A stretch of DNA of 64,000 bases from Alexandriicola marinus (GCF_004000435.1 NZ_RBVZ01000009.1:31857-95856), one strand, 5' to 3'; positions 29,466 to 39,306 are shown, counted from the first letter of the stretch. Program-made: numbers and translations. Notes: generated by a model not told the origin, from the letters alone.

Positions 29466-31280
29466 TCAGGAAATCAAGATATCAATTTCGCGCAGGACAG
29501 CACGGCCCAACCGGCCCCGCTCCACCTCGATCTCGGCACTGTCGGAAAATCGTGCGGCAAGACCTGACTGGGCCGCGGCATAGGCGGCAAACGTCTCCTC
29601 GTTGGGCTGCCAGTCGTCGACCCGGGCCCGCGCCTCTTCCTCGCCCAGACCCCACAGGTTGATCCAGGCCGCCCCGGGCAGGCCCAGCCGGTGCACCGAA
29701 TGGCCGGGGCTGGCCAGGTAAAGCGGCACCGCCCCGCAGGCGAAGGCATCGAAGAATTTCTCCGACAGGTAGGCGGGCTGATGGGTGTTCTCCAGCCCCG
29801 AGAGGATCTGCACATGATCCGCCATCCGGGTCAGCTTGTCGTCGTGCCAATCGTCGATCTCGAACCGTGTGGGCCCGCCCTCCCAGCTGGCCCCCAGCCG
29901 CAGGACGGGCCCTTGCGTCACGGCAAGGGCCAGCCGCGTGCGCCAGGCGCACAGGCCCAGCAGATCGGCCCGGGGCAGATCGATATCGTGGAAATGCTCG
30001 GGCCGCCGCTCGGCCATGAAGGCCAGCCGTGCGGGGCGGGTGGCGAAGGCAGCCTGCCAATCGGCTGGCGACAGCCCGGCATTGCGATGAAACCTCTCGG
30101 CCAGACGCGGGATCATGCCCTTCTGGCTCAGGAGGTAATAGGGCAGGTGCTGCCAGTCGAAGACGGGCGAGGTATGGTGATTGACCTGCGCCATCCGGAT
30201 CTCGCCCAGCTGCCCCGCGGGCAGCGTCACATGCGGTGCGCAGGGATCGGGGGAAAACAGGCTGTCCCAGAACGGCTCTTCTGAGAACAGCATAGCCCGG
30301 GCGCCGTCCCGCAGCGCGCGGGCGGTGTCAGCATCGAGCGTCAGGGGGTCGTCGGGATGCGCAAAGACCACCAGATCGGCGCCGTCGGGATGATCCTGCA
30401 CCGCGATGCGCCCCTCCCAGAGGGGGGCGAGCACATCATAGGCAAAGGGGGTGCGATGGGCATGACGTCCGGCACGATAGAGCCGGACCGGGGCCGCACC
30501 TGTCCGCGCGGGTGCGGGCAAAGGCGGGGCGGGCAACGGGACGGTTTCGGGAAGGCCCGGGCAGGCCCTGCGCAGCCGGGGCCAGGCGATGATCCAGGCA
30601 CTGCGCGCCGCGCGCCCCGTGGCGGTGATCCAGCGCGGAATCCGGCGCGCGGCCCAGTCGGTCGCGTCCGGTTCCGCGTCCAGCAGATCGGCAAGGTCGG
30701 CCGCGAAGCGCGGACCCGGGGCAGGCTCCCGCCCCAGCGCGCCCAGAGGCTCCTCGTGATCGGCGGGGCGCTGTGCACGGGCCTCCATCTCCCACAGGAG
30801 GCGGGGCACCCCATCGGCAGAGGGTCGCAGCCGGCCGAGGAGATCGCGGTGAACGAGCCGGGAGAAAAGGCTGTCCTCTGCCTCGTGATCGGTCCAGCGC
30901 AGGCGCAGCAGATCCCTGTCCTCTTCGCCCATGCGGTCCCGGGCCCGGAGAAGGGCGGCGGTGTCGGGCCGGAGGCCGTGCGCGGCGAACAGGATCAGTT
31001 CGGGCGGATCCGGGTCTGAAAACAGGTTCTGAAGCGCGATATCGGCGGCCTCTTCCCATGCGCCGCCACGGCCCAGGACCCGCGTCACCTGCACGCCATC
31101 CGCAAAGCCCGCCAGCGCAAAGAACCGCGCCTGACGCGCGGCGGTGTCATCGCCCGCCTCAAGATCGACAAGCACCGCGTGATCGCCCGGACGCAGCAGG
31201 CCCGCAAAGGCGTGGGCGGCCGGATCGAAATCCGGCCCCGCGCCATGGGTCAGCCAGCACAGGCCCAGCCGCGCGCTCAT
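29466..31280 (-). CDS. Large protein with C-terminal GT10 (fucosyltransferase)-like domain
   Basis: A 604-residue protein. The N-terminal ~300 residues have no family I recognise. The C-terminal part carries LENTHQPAYLSEKFFDAF followed by GAVPLYLASPGH (about 495-525), the GT10 acceptor/donor motif of alpha-1,3-fucosyltransferases (N-x-Y-x-x-E-K-F-F). The ATG at 31280 overlaps the upstream GT2 stop by four bases (ATGA); the frame extends further upstream, but coupling supports this start. With GDP-fucose made by gmd and fcl, fucosylation is the natural guess. The gene converges with the RTX gene, only 22 bp apart. Confidence 0.75.
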   Translation of the reverse strand: MSARLGLCWLTHGAGPDFDPAAHAFAGLLRPGDHAVLVDLEAGDDTAARQARFFALAGFADGVQVTRVLGRGGAWEEAADIALQNLFSDPDPPELILFAAHGLRPDTAALLRARDRMGEEDRDLLRLRWTDHEAEDSLFSRLVHRDLLGRLRPSADGVPRLLWEMEARAQRPADHEEPLGALGREPAPGPRFAADLADLLDAEPDATDWAARRIPRWITATGRAARSAWIIAWPRLRRACPGLPETVPLPAPPLPAPARTGAAPVRLYRAGRHAHRTPFAYDVLAPLWEGRIAVQDHPDGADLVVFAHPDDPLTLDADTARALRDGARAMLFSEEPFWDSLFSPDPCAPHVTLPAGQLGEIRMAQVNHHTSPVFDWQHLPYYLLSQKGMIPRLAERFHRNAGLSPADWQAAFATRPARLAFMAERRPEHFHDIDLPRADLLGLCAWRTRLALAVTQGPVLRLGASWEGGPTRFEIDDWHDDKLTRMADHVQILSGLENTHQPAYLSEKFFDAFACGAVPLYLASPGHSVHRLGLPGAAWINLWGLGEEEARARVDDWQPNEETFAAYAAAQSGLAARFSDSAEIEVERGRLGRAVLREIDILIS

Positions 31281-32392
31281 CCCATCCTCGCGCGCAGGCG
31301 GGCGGCCAGCCCCGGATCCGCCGCCGCGATCCGGTCCATCCAGGGGCCAACCCGGGCTGTCAGCCAATGGGCCTCAGCCGTGCGCAGTTCGCCCTCCAGC
31401 TCGGGCGCGATCTTCCACGCGCCCCAATCGATGAGCCCGAGGGTGAAATCCGCAAAAGCCACCTCCCAGTCAGGACGTGCGGCACGGGCGATGCGGGCGG
31501 CCACCGGATCGAGCGCGTCGAAGACCTCCATCCTCTCGCGGCCCGACCGGTTGGTCAGCCGCCCACCCCTTTCGCGCACCTCGTGCCAGGCGCAGACCCT
31601 GTCCGAGACAAGAACGCGGCGCGCCTCGAGATAGCTCATCCAGTGCAGCGGAATGTCCTGATGCACGGCCGTCGTGGCGCAGCCGATCCCGTGGCGACGC
31701 AGGAAGGCAGTGTCATAGACCTTGTTCCAGGGATAGTTCGCGGTCTGCGCCAGAACCGGCCACAGGTCATCGGGCAGGGCGCGCAACGCGCCCACCACAT
31801 GATCCGCCCCTTCCCAGAACCTTTCGTCCCAGTCGGGATGGCCCCACAGCCCCTCTTCGGCGACGCGGCTGTCGGCATAGCGGAACTGGCAGATGTCGAA
31901 TGGCCCGGCCTGCGCCAGATCGGCCAGAAGGGCCCGGATCTCGGGCAGGACCAGATCATCGGCATCGGCAAAGATCACCTGATCCGCCGTCACCTCAATC
32001 AGGCCGCGATTGCGCGCGATGCCGCCGCCCCGGGGGGCGTCGTGGCGCAGAATGGTGAGATCCGGGGCGGGCGGGATCACCTCTTCGACCGGCTCTGCAG
32101 AGCCGTCATCGACCACGATGATGCGGGCAAAACACTCCAGCCGTCGCACGCGGGCCAGAAGCCGCACCAGCCCCGGCGCATCGTTGTGGCACGGAATGAC
32201 AAGATCGGGGCGCAGCCCCGGCGGCACCGGATCGAGACGGGCCAGAGGCTCCGGCGCGGGCGGCGGGTCCCGCTCGGGCGGTGCTTCGGGATCCGGCTCC
32301 GGCCCGACGGATACGGGCGCGTCCTGCGGTGAAACAGTCTCTGGTTCGTGCGCGCGCCCCAACAGGCGGCGCCACAGCCCCGCCCGCCTCAC
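31277..32392 (-). CDS. Family 2 glycosyltransferase
   Basis: A 371-residue GT-A enzyme. After a Pro/Glu-rich N-terminal leader (about 1-55) come DLVIPCHNDAPGL, IIVVDDGSAEP, and the metal motif IFADADDLVLPEI, typical of GT2. A conserved LTNRSGRERMEVFDAL segment follows. The GTG start at 32392 overlaps the preceding stop (GTGA); an ATG further upstream would overlap the neighbour by 80 bp and is less likely. It is part of a gapless operon of five genes that encode transferases and a sulfotransferase. Confidence 0.88.
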   Translation of the reverse strand: MRRAGLWRRLLGRAHEPETVSPQDAPVSVGPEPDPEAPPERDPPPAPEPLARLDPVPPGLRPDLVIPCHNDAPGLVRLLARVRRLECFARIIVVDDGSAEPVEEVIPPAPDLTILRHDAPRGGGIARNRGLIEVTADQVIFADADDLVLPEIRALLADLAQAGPFDICQFRYADSRVAEEGLWGHPDWDERFWEGADHVVGALRALPDDLWPVLAQTANYPWNKVYDTAFLRRHGIGCATTAVHQDIPLHWMSYLEARRVLVSDRVCAWHEVRERGGRLTNRSGRERMEVFDALDPVAARIARAARPDWEVAFADFTLGLIDWGAWKIAPELEGELRTAEAHWLTARVGPWMDRIAAADPGLAARLRARMG

Positions 32393-32922
32393 AGCGCGAA
32401 GATCCTCAGCGCATGCAACGCCAGCGACAGGCTTTCGCCCGAGGGCAGGAACAGGATCAACTCCCGCCATGGCGCGGTGGCCGGCAGATCGGGATGACGG
32501 TCGGGGGCAAGGACCCCGTGATGGTCGGTCTCGGCGGTGCGGGCAAGCGCATGCCGGTCGAAAAACGTATCGACAAAGCCCTCGTCCGTGCCCGAGCGCA
32601 GACAGGGGCGCAGCGCCAGGGGCCGGGCTGCGTGAACGCGAAGCGCGATCCCCAGCCAGGTCACGGCATCGGCCTCGAAGGGCGGCAGCGCCACGTGCAG
32701 GCCCAGCCAGCGACCCGGCGCATCAACCGTGATGTCGATTTCGCAAAGCCGTCCGCGCGGGCTGGACCATTGGCCCGAGATCCCGGCCTCGGGATCGGTA
32801 TGGAGCCAGACGCCCGGGGCCATCTCTGTGCCCGGCAGATCCAGCGGGCGCAGCTCCGAGACGGCGCCGTCGCGCAGCGGGACGAGCATCCCGTCCAGCG
32901 CGATCACCCCATGCTCACTCAT
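32389..32922 (-). CDS. Unknown 177-residue beta-rich protein of the transferase operon
   Basis: No family is recognised. The protein is beta-strand rich (GVWLHTDPEAGISGQWSS, RWLGLHVALPPFEAD) and ends with LSLALHALRIFAL, resembling a small beta-sandwich. It has no signal peptide or membrane helix. Its start overlaps the sulfotransferase stop by eight bases and its stop overlaps the next GT2 start, so it is firmly inside the operon. Similar beta-sandwich-looking tails end several transferases in this window, so it may be a stand-alone version of that module (inference). Confidence 0.7.
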   Translation of the reverse strand: MSEHGVIALDGMLVPLRDGAVSELRPLDLPGTEMAPGVWLHTDPEAGISGQWSSPRGRLCEIDITVDAPGRWLGLHVALPPFEADAVTWLGIALRVHAARPLALRPCLRSGTDEGFVDTFFDRHALARTAETDHHGVLAPDRHPDLPATAPWRELILFLPSGESLSLALHALRIFAL

Positions 32923-33922
32923 GGTAGAGCCCGTTCAGCATCTCCGCCCCCCCGGGTCTCCTCAGCCCGTCCCCGATCATCTGGCCCCAGAGCGCGGCGA
33001 GCCGCAAGGCGTCCTCGCTTAAGTGATCGGCAGGATCGAAAGATTGCGGCAGCTCCGGCGCCTCCTGCGCAAGACGGTCGAGCGCATCGGCCATCGGCGT
33101 GGCGGGAGCGAAGAATTCGGCATCAAGCGCACGGGCATCCGCGCCGAACCGGTCGGCGATACGGGCCGCCAGCGCCCGGTCGGCCACCAGCGGGATATCG
33201 GGCCGCGGCAGCGCGGCGATCAATCGGCCCAGATGACGGCCCAACGTCCAGCGCGCGGGACGCGCCTCTTCGGGCAGGTCGCCGATCGCGTGGTGAAAGG
33301 CGCGCGCGAGGGCCAGATCCGCCAGCCCCGGGGTCGGGTTGCCCTGGGGCACCTGCATCTCGCCCGGATCGGTGCCGGTCACGCGGGACAGAAAATCGCG
33401 CACGACCGAGCCCCCTGGAAAGGCGCTCCGGTCATAGAGCGCGAGGGTGAAGCGGTCACCAAAGGCCGCGCGCCAACGACCGAACCGCGCCGCGTAGGAA
33501 AGCCGCCAGCGGGTCTGCGGCCAGTCGAGATAGGCCTCAGGCGTCCCGTCGAAATTGCCGATCTTGACCGATTCCGCGAAGCGCGCCAGAAGCGCCGGCC
33601 CGTGGGGCCGGACATAGGCCACGAGCCGGACGGAAACCTCCGGCAGACAGGTCTCGAGCGCGCGGGCAAGATGGTCGGGATCGGCAAATTCGAAATGCTC
33701 GGCCGAGATCACTGTGCGCGGCTGCCCGGCCATCGCGCGGGCCAGCGCCCGCCAATGATGATCGCGCGCCCCGGCATCGGCCAGCGACTGGGCCAGCACC
33801 ACATGGTTCGCCCCGTCGGGCCAGAACAGGCCGAACTCCTCCGCCCGCCCGCGCAGCACGGACTGGATCGCGGTGGAGCCGGTTCGGAAATCACCCAGGT
33901 GACAGATCAGTTCGGTCGTCAT
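32915..33922 (-). CDS. Sulfotransferase-like protein
   Basis: A 335-residue protein beginning MTTELICHLGDFRTGSTAIQ, the 5'-phosphosulfate-binding loop (GxxRTGSTxIQ) of PAPS-dependent sulfotransferases. The 3'-phosphate-binding region is plausible at VRLVAYVRPHGPALLARF. The frame starts inside the stop of the upstream GlfT2-like gene (ATGA). A sulfation role on the capsule is inferred; donor and acceptor are not proven. Confidence 0.78.
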   Translation of the reverse strand: MTTELICHLGDFRTGSTAIQSVLRGRAEEFGLFWPDGANHVVLAQSLADAGARDHHWRALARAMAGQPRTVISAEHFEFADPDHLARALETCLPEVSVRLVAYVRPHGPALLARFAESVKIGNFDGTPEAYLDWPQTRWRLSYAARFGRWRAAFGDRFTLALYDRSAFPGGSVVRDFLSRVTGTDPGEMQVPQGNPTPGLADLALARAFHHAIGDLPEEARPARWTLGRHLGRLIAALPRPDIPLVADRALAARIADRFGADARALDAEFFAPATPMADALDRLAQEAPELPQSFDPADHLSEDALRLAALWGQMIGDGLRRPGGAEMLNGLYHE

Positions 33923-35793
33923 TCCGCGGCAGGGGCCTCCCTGGCCGTGCCATCAAGAAAGCGCTCTTCCCAGAAGGCGCGGGCGGCCATCTCGGGATAG
34001 GCGTCGCGATAGGATTTCGCGAGCGTCGGATAGACCCTGATCCAGCGGAACAGAAGCCCTGCGGCCCGTATCATGATCTGCGCAAAGCGCGCCTTGGAAT
34101 GGCGCACGACATAGGTTTTCTGCCGCGCCGGATCGACGAACCGCGCCTGCGACAGCCCCCAGAGCGGCCAGATCAGCCCCCGCTGCGGCATCGGCACCGT
34201 GCGGTGCCGGGCCAGCACTTTCCAGAACGGCACCAGATGGCCGTTCAGCGTCCATTTCAGAAGCTTTGCCTGACGCAGGCTCGGGACATCATCGGCTGAG
34301 ATATCGGGCAGATCGGTCGGTTCCCGGGGATCGGCATCCTGCCAGGCCTCGGTCCGGGCAAGGGCCGTCACCAGGGGGCGGACCTGCGCCATGTCGACAT
34401 TCTCGGCAAAAAAGTCCGGCCCCTTCATCACGTCGTCCCAGGCCATGAGCTGGGCCTCGGCGCTGTCGTAATGCATCCGGATGACGGAGCGGGCGAGGAA
34501 CCGCACGACCATCCGCGCGGTGCCAAGCGCGCCGCGACGCAGACCATCCTGCACCATGTGGTGATGCAGGTGGTTGCGCAGATCGAGATACAGGGTGAGC
34601 GGGCTTTCCTTGACCGAGAAATCCTCCTGGAAGGAAACCACGCCGGACAGGGTGACCGTGTCGAAATCATTGGCCAGCGAAAACGAGATGTCGTCGCCCC
34701 GCACGAAGAACGGGAAAGGATAGTGCCGCACCTCCGCGACCGGGAAGGCGAAATACCACCAGCCGGCATAGAAACCCTCCGGCCGGGGAGCGGCCGCGGC
34801 GAGTTCCATGAGGGTGACCGCGACAGGATCGCGAAGGTCGACCCCGACATGTTCAGGACGGCAGGCGCCATTGAAGACGGCGCCGCGTTCCCACATCGCC
34901 CAGCGGCGCGCCTCGGAGATCATCGCGCCCGACACGGCGGCCTTCGGGCTGCGGGCCAGCCGCAGGAAGGCCAGCGTCCGCACAAGGCTCTCCATCATGA
35001 AGGACGCATCGTCATCCATGAACAGGCAATGGGTGAAGCCACCATCCTCGGCCGCGGCCAGACCCCGCGCAAAGCCTCCTGCCCCGCCGAGATTGGCATT
35101 GGGGATGAGGGTCAGCCGGGGATGCGCCGGCAGGTCCACGCTTTGGCCGTTATCCACGACAAAAAGATGCGCCTCGCCCCCCAGCGCCGCGAGATAGGGC
35201 GCCCCCTCCCCGTCGAGGAAGCCGGTGATGCGGGCCGCGGTCGCCGCGACATCCTCCTCCCGGCGGAACGTGGTGATGGAAATCGCGAGCCGAAGCGGAT
35301 CGGCCCCGGCAAGGTCGGGAGCGGTCGTCAGCCAGGCACCCTCGCGCAGCACCGCCGGGGCCATCGCCTGGAGCCGGAAGTAGAGGACCCCAAGCCGGGG
35401 CTGATCCAAGGCTGCGGACAGATCAACTGCCACACCGTCCGCCGACAGGTCGATCACATCCTCGAAGAGAGTGTGCTCTGTGAAATCCACGCCCGTGACA
35501 TGCCAGATCTTCAGGCCCACGCGGCCCTCTCCGGCCAGCCGGAGCCAGAGACCGTCCAGCATGGCGGCCTGCCCCCAGAGCCGCAGGTTGAACAGGTTGC
35601 CATAGGTCGTGAACCAGGCCATGCCGCCTTCGGCAAAAGCGATCGCGCGGTGTTCTTCGGCCAGATGCGCGGCATCTTGAAGATGCACGAAAAGCCCGGT
35701 TTCGGTGGTCACCGCGAAATCGGGCAGGACAATACGCTGAAGAACAAGTTGCGCCGCACCGGCTGGCGCGGTCTGGAAAGCGGTCGGATTCAT
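33919..35793 (-). CDS. GlfT2-like galactofuranosyltransferase
   Basis: A 624-residue enzyme. An N-terminal beta-sandwich-like domain (about 1-170) precedes a GT-A domain (LAISITTFRREEDV, then NLGGAGGFARGL). The metal motif is CLFMDDDASF (about 259) and the second acidic motif is FVRGDDISFSLAND (about 367), followed by a His/Trp-rich helical C-terminal domain. This layout is that of mycobacterial GlfT2 and related bifunctional galactofuranosyltransferases using UDP-galactofuranose, which fits the glf gene in this window. AGGAAGAG precedes the ATG. It lies 67 bp after the kpsM-like gene and is coupled to the sulfotransferase gene. Confidence 0.88.
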   Translation of the reverse strand: MNPTAFQTAPAGAAQLVLQRIVLPDFAVTTETGLFVHLQDAAHLAEEHRAIAFAEGGMAWFTTYGNLFNLRLWGQAAMLDGLWLRLAGEGRVGLKIWHVTGVDFTEHTLFEDVIDLSADGVAVDLSAALDQPRLGVLYFRLQAMAPAVLREGAWLTTAPDLAGADPLRLAISITTFRREEDVAATAARITGFLDGEGAPYLAALGGEAHLFVVDNGQSVDLPAHPRLTLIPNANLGGAGGFARGLAAAEDGGFTHCLFMDDDASFMMESLVRTLAFLRLARSPKAAVSGAMISEARRWAMWERGAVFNGACRPEHVGVDLRDPVAVTLMELAAAAPRPEGFYAGWWYFAFPVAEVRHYPFPFFVRGDDISFSLANDFDTVTLSGVVSFQEDFSVKESPLTLYLDLRNHLHHHMVQDGLRRGALGTARMVVRFLARSVIRMHYDSAEAQLMAWDDVMKGPDFFAENVDMAQVRPLVTALARTEAWQDADPREPTDLPDISADDVPSLRQAKLLKWTLNGHLVPFWKVLARHRTVPMPQRGLIWPLWGLSQARFVDPARQKTYVVRHSKARFAQIMIRAAGLLFRWIRVYPTLAKSYRDAYPEMAARAFWEERFLDGTAREAPAAE

Positions 35794-35860
35794 ATACTCT
35801 TCCTGAAAAAGGCAACAGGGGCGGGTCTACCCGCCGCCCCGCCATGGCACAACCGCCCCG

Positions 35861-36673
35861 TCAGTTCTCGAGGACCTTCTTGTAATAGGTCCGCATCAGC
35901 AACAGACCAAGAGCCGTGAAAATCAGGCCGAAACCAAAGCAATAGGGCAGGGAAACATAGGCTGCGTCATAGGTGGGATAGAAGCCGGACCTCGCAAGCC
36001 CGGTTCCGTGGAACAGGGGGTTCCACCACAAAATGTCCTGGGCTACGGGCGGCAGGTCCTCGTAGATGAAGAACAGCCCCGAGGCGAGGAAGAGCGGACG
36101 GCTCGTAATGGTCCATATCTGCTTCCAGACCGGGAAGAGACCTCTGAGCACCCCGTTCACCAGGCCCACTCCGAACCCCAGGAGCGTCATGAACGCCAGG
36201 GCCGTCGCGATCGGCCCCACGTCGATGATCGTGCGGCTGTCGGTCAGAATGAGGATCCCCGTGATGACGATGAAAAAGACTATCATCATGGTCAGGAGAT
36301 TGAGGATCACCCGGGCCAGGACCGCATCGAGCCAGGTCACCCTGGGATACGCGAGAAGCGACTTGGAATAGGTCAGCGCGCCACTCACCTTGCCTTCCAG
36401 CTTCTGGTAGAGCTGAAAGGGCAGGAAGCCTGTGGCATAGAACAGCAGAAAGCTCGTGCCCAGCGACGGCGACCTGAGGAGCAGCGAAAACGCAAGCGAC
36501 AGCAGAATGATCGCCCCGATCGGCTCCAGCAGTGCCCAGAGATAGCCTCCGGGCGAGCGGCCATAGGTCGAGCCCATCTCCCGCAGGATCAGGGCGCTGA
36601 TGGTCCGGCCGCTGCGGGTGATGGCCGAATCGCTTTTCAACGTATCGGGACTGGAGGTCGGGAACTGCTGCAT
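35861..36673 (-). CDS. kpsM: Capsule-type ABC exporter permease (KpsM-like)
   Basis: A 270-residue integral membrane protein with about six hydrophobic segments, among them YLWALLEPIGAIILLSLAF and LLTMMIVFFIVITGILI, and LGFGVGLVNGVLRG in the middle. This pattern (REMGSTYGRSPGGYLWALLEP) is typical of ABC-2 capsule exporters. The ATG at 36673 is chosen because the family N-terminus begins near it; another start lies 28 codons upstream. It heads a leftward operon of transferases. Its ATPase partner is the kpsT-like gene about 22 kb away. Confidence 0.9.
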   Translation of the reverse strand: MQQFPTSSPDTLKSDSAITRSGRTISALILREMGSTYGRSPGGYLWALLEPIGAIILLSLAFSLLLRSPSLGTSFLLFYATGFLPFQLYQKLEGKVSGALTYSKSLLAYPRVTWLDAVLARVILNLLTMMIVFFIVITGILILTDSRTIIDVGPIATALAFMTLLGFGVGLVNGVLRGLFPVWKQIWTITSRPLFLASGLFFIYEDLPPVAQDILWWNPLFHGTGLARSGFYPTYDAAYVSLPYCFGFGLIFTALGLLLMRTYYKKVLEN

Positions 36674-36926
36674 ATGGCTTGCAAAGCACGGGGCATGGCG
36701 GATTGGCAAGTGGCGAGCTGAAGCCGTTCGGCATGGTATCGCCCAGTTTTTCAGCACGTCGGGGTTGAACTGCGGGACCGAAAAGTGGCTAAAGGCTTTG
36801 TTCGACCCGTGTTCGGGGCTTGGTCCGATCCGGAGCCCCGGGGGTCCGTGGAAAACGACTTTCGGTTTCGGGGACCTGTCCGGTTCGTGATACTGGGTTT
36901 ATGCCGTCAAAGAGTGGCTCGTATAG

Positions 36927-38495
36927 ATGACATCCCTTCAACCTGAAAAACCCGCCTATCAGGGATCGACGGTGCGGAACACGCCGCCGCTGGCACTGAC
37001 CCTCGTGACACTGCCGTCACTGGCCGGCCATCCCGGACGGGAAACCGCGCGCGGCAGCCTGGCCCGCAGCGCCCTGAAGGACTGCCTCGACGCGTGGTCG
37101 GGGCCATTGAGCTTCGAGCATGCCGTCACCGGCCTGAAGAAGGACATGGAGGGCTCGGCCATCCTCGTGGTGGCCCCCAAACCGGTGGAGCTCGTGGCCC
37201 AGGCGCTCGAGGACGGGCTGGATCTGGGAACCGCGCTGGAGGCGTGGCGGACCCTGTCGAAAGACCTGACAGCCTTTCTCGACCGCAGGCGCAACACGAT
37301 CCTGCTGGCCTGGGATGCGGTGGTGGTACGTGACCCGGCCACCGTCGCGGAGGAAGTCGCCGCCCGGCTGGGACTGGATGTCACGATACCGGCTCCGCCG
37401 GTTACGGCCCAGGAGGCTCCCGCCACGCCCGGGCCGCGCCATCTGTTGCAGGCCAGGCTGGGCCTGGCCCAGCTCGAGGCGGGCCCTGCGGCACCGCCCC
37501 TTCTCGACCGGTACTGGCTGGAGCTTCCCGATCACGCGGAAGGGCCGCTGCGTTACAGGCTTGAAACGGACGGGCTCCTGCAGCGGATCGCAGAAGAGGA
37601 GCGCACCGCCGGACAGACCGAGATCCGCGCCATCCTGCGTGATGCCGAGGATGCCTGGCTGGAACGGGAAACACGGCGGATCGAAGCGCATGCCGAGGAA
37701 CTGGCCGAGGAGCGCGCGTCGCAAAAGGCCGAGACCGACCGGCACCTGGCTGAAATTCTGCGCCTGTCACAGGAAGCGGAATATTATCGCGGCCTGTCCG
37801 AGAAACTTCAGTCGGTGGACGCCGCAGCGCCGGACCGTTCGCAACTCGAGGCGCTGGAGAAAGCCCTGGCGGACAAGGACAAGGCCGAAAAGCAGGCAAG
37901 GGCTGATATCGCCAAACTGACCACAAAGCTGGAAACTGCCCAGGAAAACGCGAAAAAGGCCCGTGCGGAAAAGGCTGGTCTCGAAAAGAGAGCCCGGACC
38001 AATATCGACCAACTTGCCGCAAATCTGGAGATCGCCCAGGAAAACGCGAAGAAGGCACGCGTGGAACAGGAGAGCAAGGCCCGTGTCGCGCAGCTTACGA
38101 AACAGTTCGAAACGGCGCGGGACAATGTGAAAAAGGCCAACGCCGACATCCGCCGGCTGACATCCGAACTCGAGACCATGCGCGCGGTGGTCACCCGGGA
38201 CCGGGAGCGCGCCAAGGAGCACGACGCCGAGACCCGGCGGCTCAGGCAGATGGTCGATGCCAGCAATGTCCGCCGCAAGGCCGCGGAAGACCGCGCCGCC
38301 CTTCAGAAACGCGACCTCGACGGGCTCAGCTCCGAACTCGAGGCTGCGCGGGCCGAGCTTGCGGCCGCCCGCGAGGAGAGTGAGGCGTTGCGCCGGTCGA
38401 CCTCCTGGCGCGTGACACGGCCCTTGCGCGGGGTCGGATCGCTTCTGCGGCGGCGCGCCGCCTCGGACCCCCCACCTCAGGATCCCCCGGGCTGA
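36927..38495 (+). CDS. Coiled-coil protein with STSWR-type C-terminal tail
   Basis: A 522-residue protein. The N-terminal ~180 residues have no known fold; residues 200-480 are a long Lys/Glu/Ala-rich coiled coil with near-repeats of QENAKKAR. The end reads STSWRVTRPLRGVG, a tail also found at the end of many bacterial glycosyltransferases and methyltransferases after a coiled coil. No catalytic motif is seen. A scaffold that keeps the glycan machinery together is possible (inference). The upstream kpsM-like gene is divergent. The downstream GT2 converges at four bases. Confidence 0.75.
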   Translation: MTSLQPEKPAYQGSTVRNTPPLALTLVTLPSLAGHPGRETARGSLARSALKDCLDAWSGPLSFEHAVTGLKKDMEGSAILVVAPKPVELVAQALEDGLDLGTALEAWRTLSKDLTAFLDRRRNTILLAWDAVVVRDPATVAEEVAARLGLDVTIPAPPVTAQEAPATPGPRHLLQARLGLAQLEAGPAAPPLLDRYWLELPDHAEGPLRYRLETDGLLQRIAEEERTAGQTEIRAILRDAEDAWLERETRRIEAHAEELAEERASQKAETDRHLAEILRLSQEAEYYRGLSEKLQSVDAAAPDRSQLEALEKALADKDKAEKQARADIAKLTTKLETAQENAKKARAEKAGLEKRARTNIDQLAANLEIAQENAKKARVEQESKARVAQLTKQFETARDNVKKANADIRRLTSELETMRAVVTRDRERAKEHDAETRRLRQMVDASNVRRKAAEDRAALQKRDLDGLSSELEAARAELAAAREESEALRRSTSWRVTRPLRGVGSLLRRRAASDPPPQDPPG

Positions 38496-38499
38496 TCCG

Positions 38500-39306
38500 T
38501 CAGGACTTGCGGCCCAGGCGCCAGGTGCGCTCATAGGCAAGCAGCTGGTCGTAGCCGGCCGCGCGCAGCATGCCCGGCGGCGGCGCATAGGTTCGGCGCA
38601 GATAGCCCCGCAGATTGCGCTCCAGCACCTCCCGCACGGGATGAACACCGTCGTAGCGTTCGAACAGAAGCGCTGCACGTTCGTGGAACCGGGCCATGAA
38701 ATCCGAAGAGGCCCCGGTGGCGAAGGGTTTGCGCACCACCGGTATCTCTTCATGGAGCGCGGTGGCGCCCCGTTCGCGAAGCCGCTGGAAGAAATCGAGA
38801 TCCCCCACGATCCGCCAGCGGGTATCGAACGCCAGCTCCTGTGCGAGGCTGCGGCGCACGAAACTGGCCTGGTGGTCATTGACCGACCCGGCCCAGAACA
38901 TCTCGGGCGGCAGGTAGTCGTGTACCGAGCCGTCCTCCGCCCGGATCGCCTGACCGACGAACAGATCGATCCGCGTCAGGAGCCTCTCGGAGACGCGGGA
39001 GAGGACATCCCTGTCGACAAGAACGTCACCGGCGTTGAGAAACAGCACCCACTCCCCCCGCGCGCGCGCCAGCGCCCGGTTCATCGCGTCGTATATCCCG
39101 TCATCCGGCGCGGTTTCGAGATCGTCGATCCAGGTCCCGAAACAGGCCAGCGCCTCGGTTGTCCCATCGGTCGAGGCGCCATCCTGCACGATCACCTCGT
39201 AATTGCTCATGGCCTGCCCGAAGACGCTCGACAGGGTCGCGATGACGCCGGTGACATCATCCTTGACCACGGTGATGATGGAGATGAGGGGCACCGGGCG
39301 GGTCAT
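38500..39306 (-). CDS. Family 2 glycosyltransferase (WcaA-type)
   Basis: A 268-residue GT-A enzyme with SIITVVKDD, VIVQDGASTDGT, FGTWIDDLETAPDDGIYDAMN, and VLFLNAGD. The DxD-like region is degenerate (NAGD), as often in colanic-acid GT2 enzymes. VNDHQASFVRR follows. The start overlaps the preceding stop (ATGA) of the sulfotransferase-GT2 fusion gene. Confidence 0.9.
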   Translation of the reverse strand: MTRPVPLISIITVVKDDVTGVIATLSSVFGQAMSNYEVIVQDGASTDGTTEALACFGTWIDDLETAPDDGIYDAMNRALARARGEWVLFLNAGDVLVDRDVLSRVSERLLTRIDLFVGQAIRAEDGSVHDYLPPEMFWAGSVNDHQASFVRRSLAQELAFDTRWRIVGDLDFFQRLRERGATALHEEIPVVRKPFATGASSDFMARFHERAALLFERYDGVHPVREVLERNLRGYLRRTYAPPPGMLRAAGYDQLLAYERTWRLGRKS

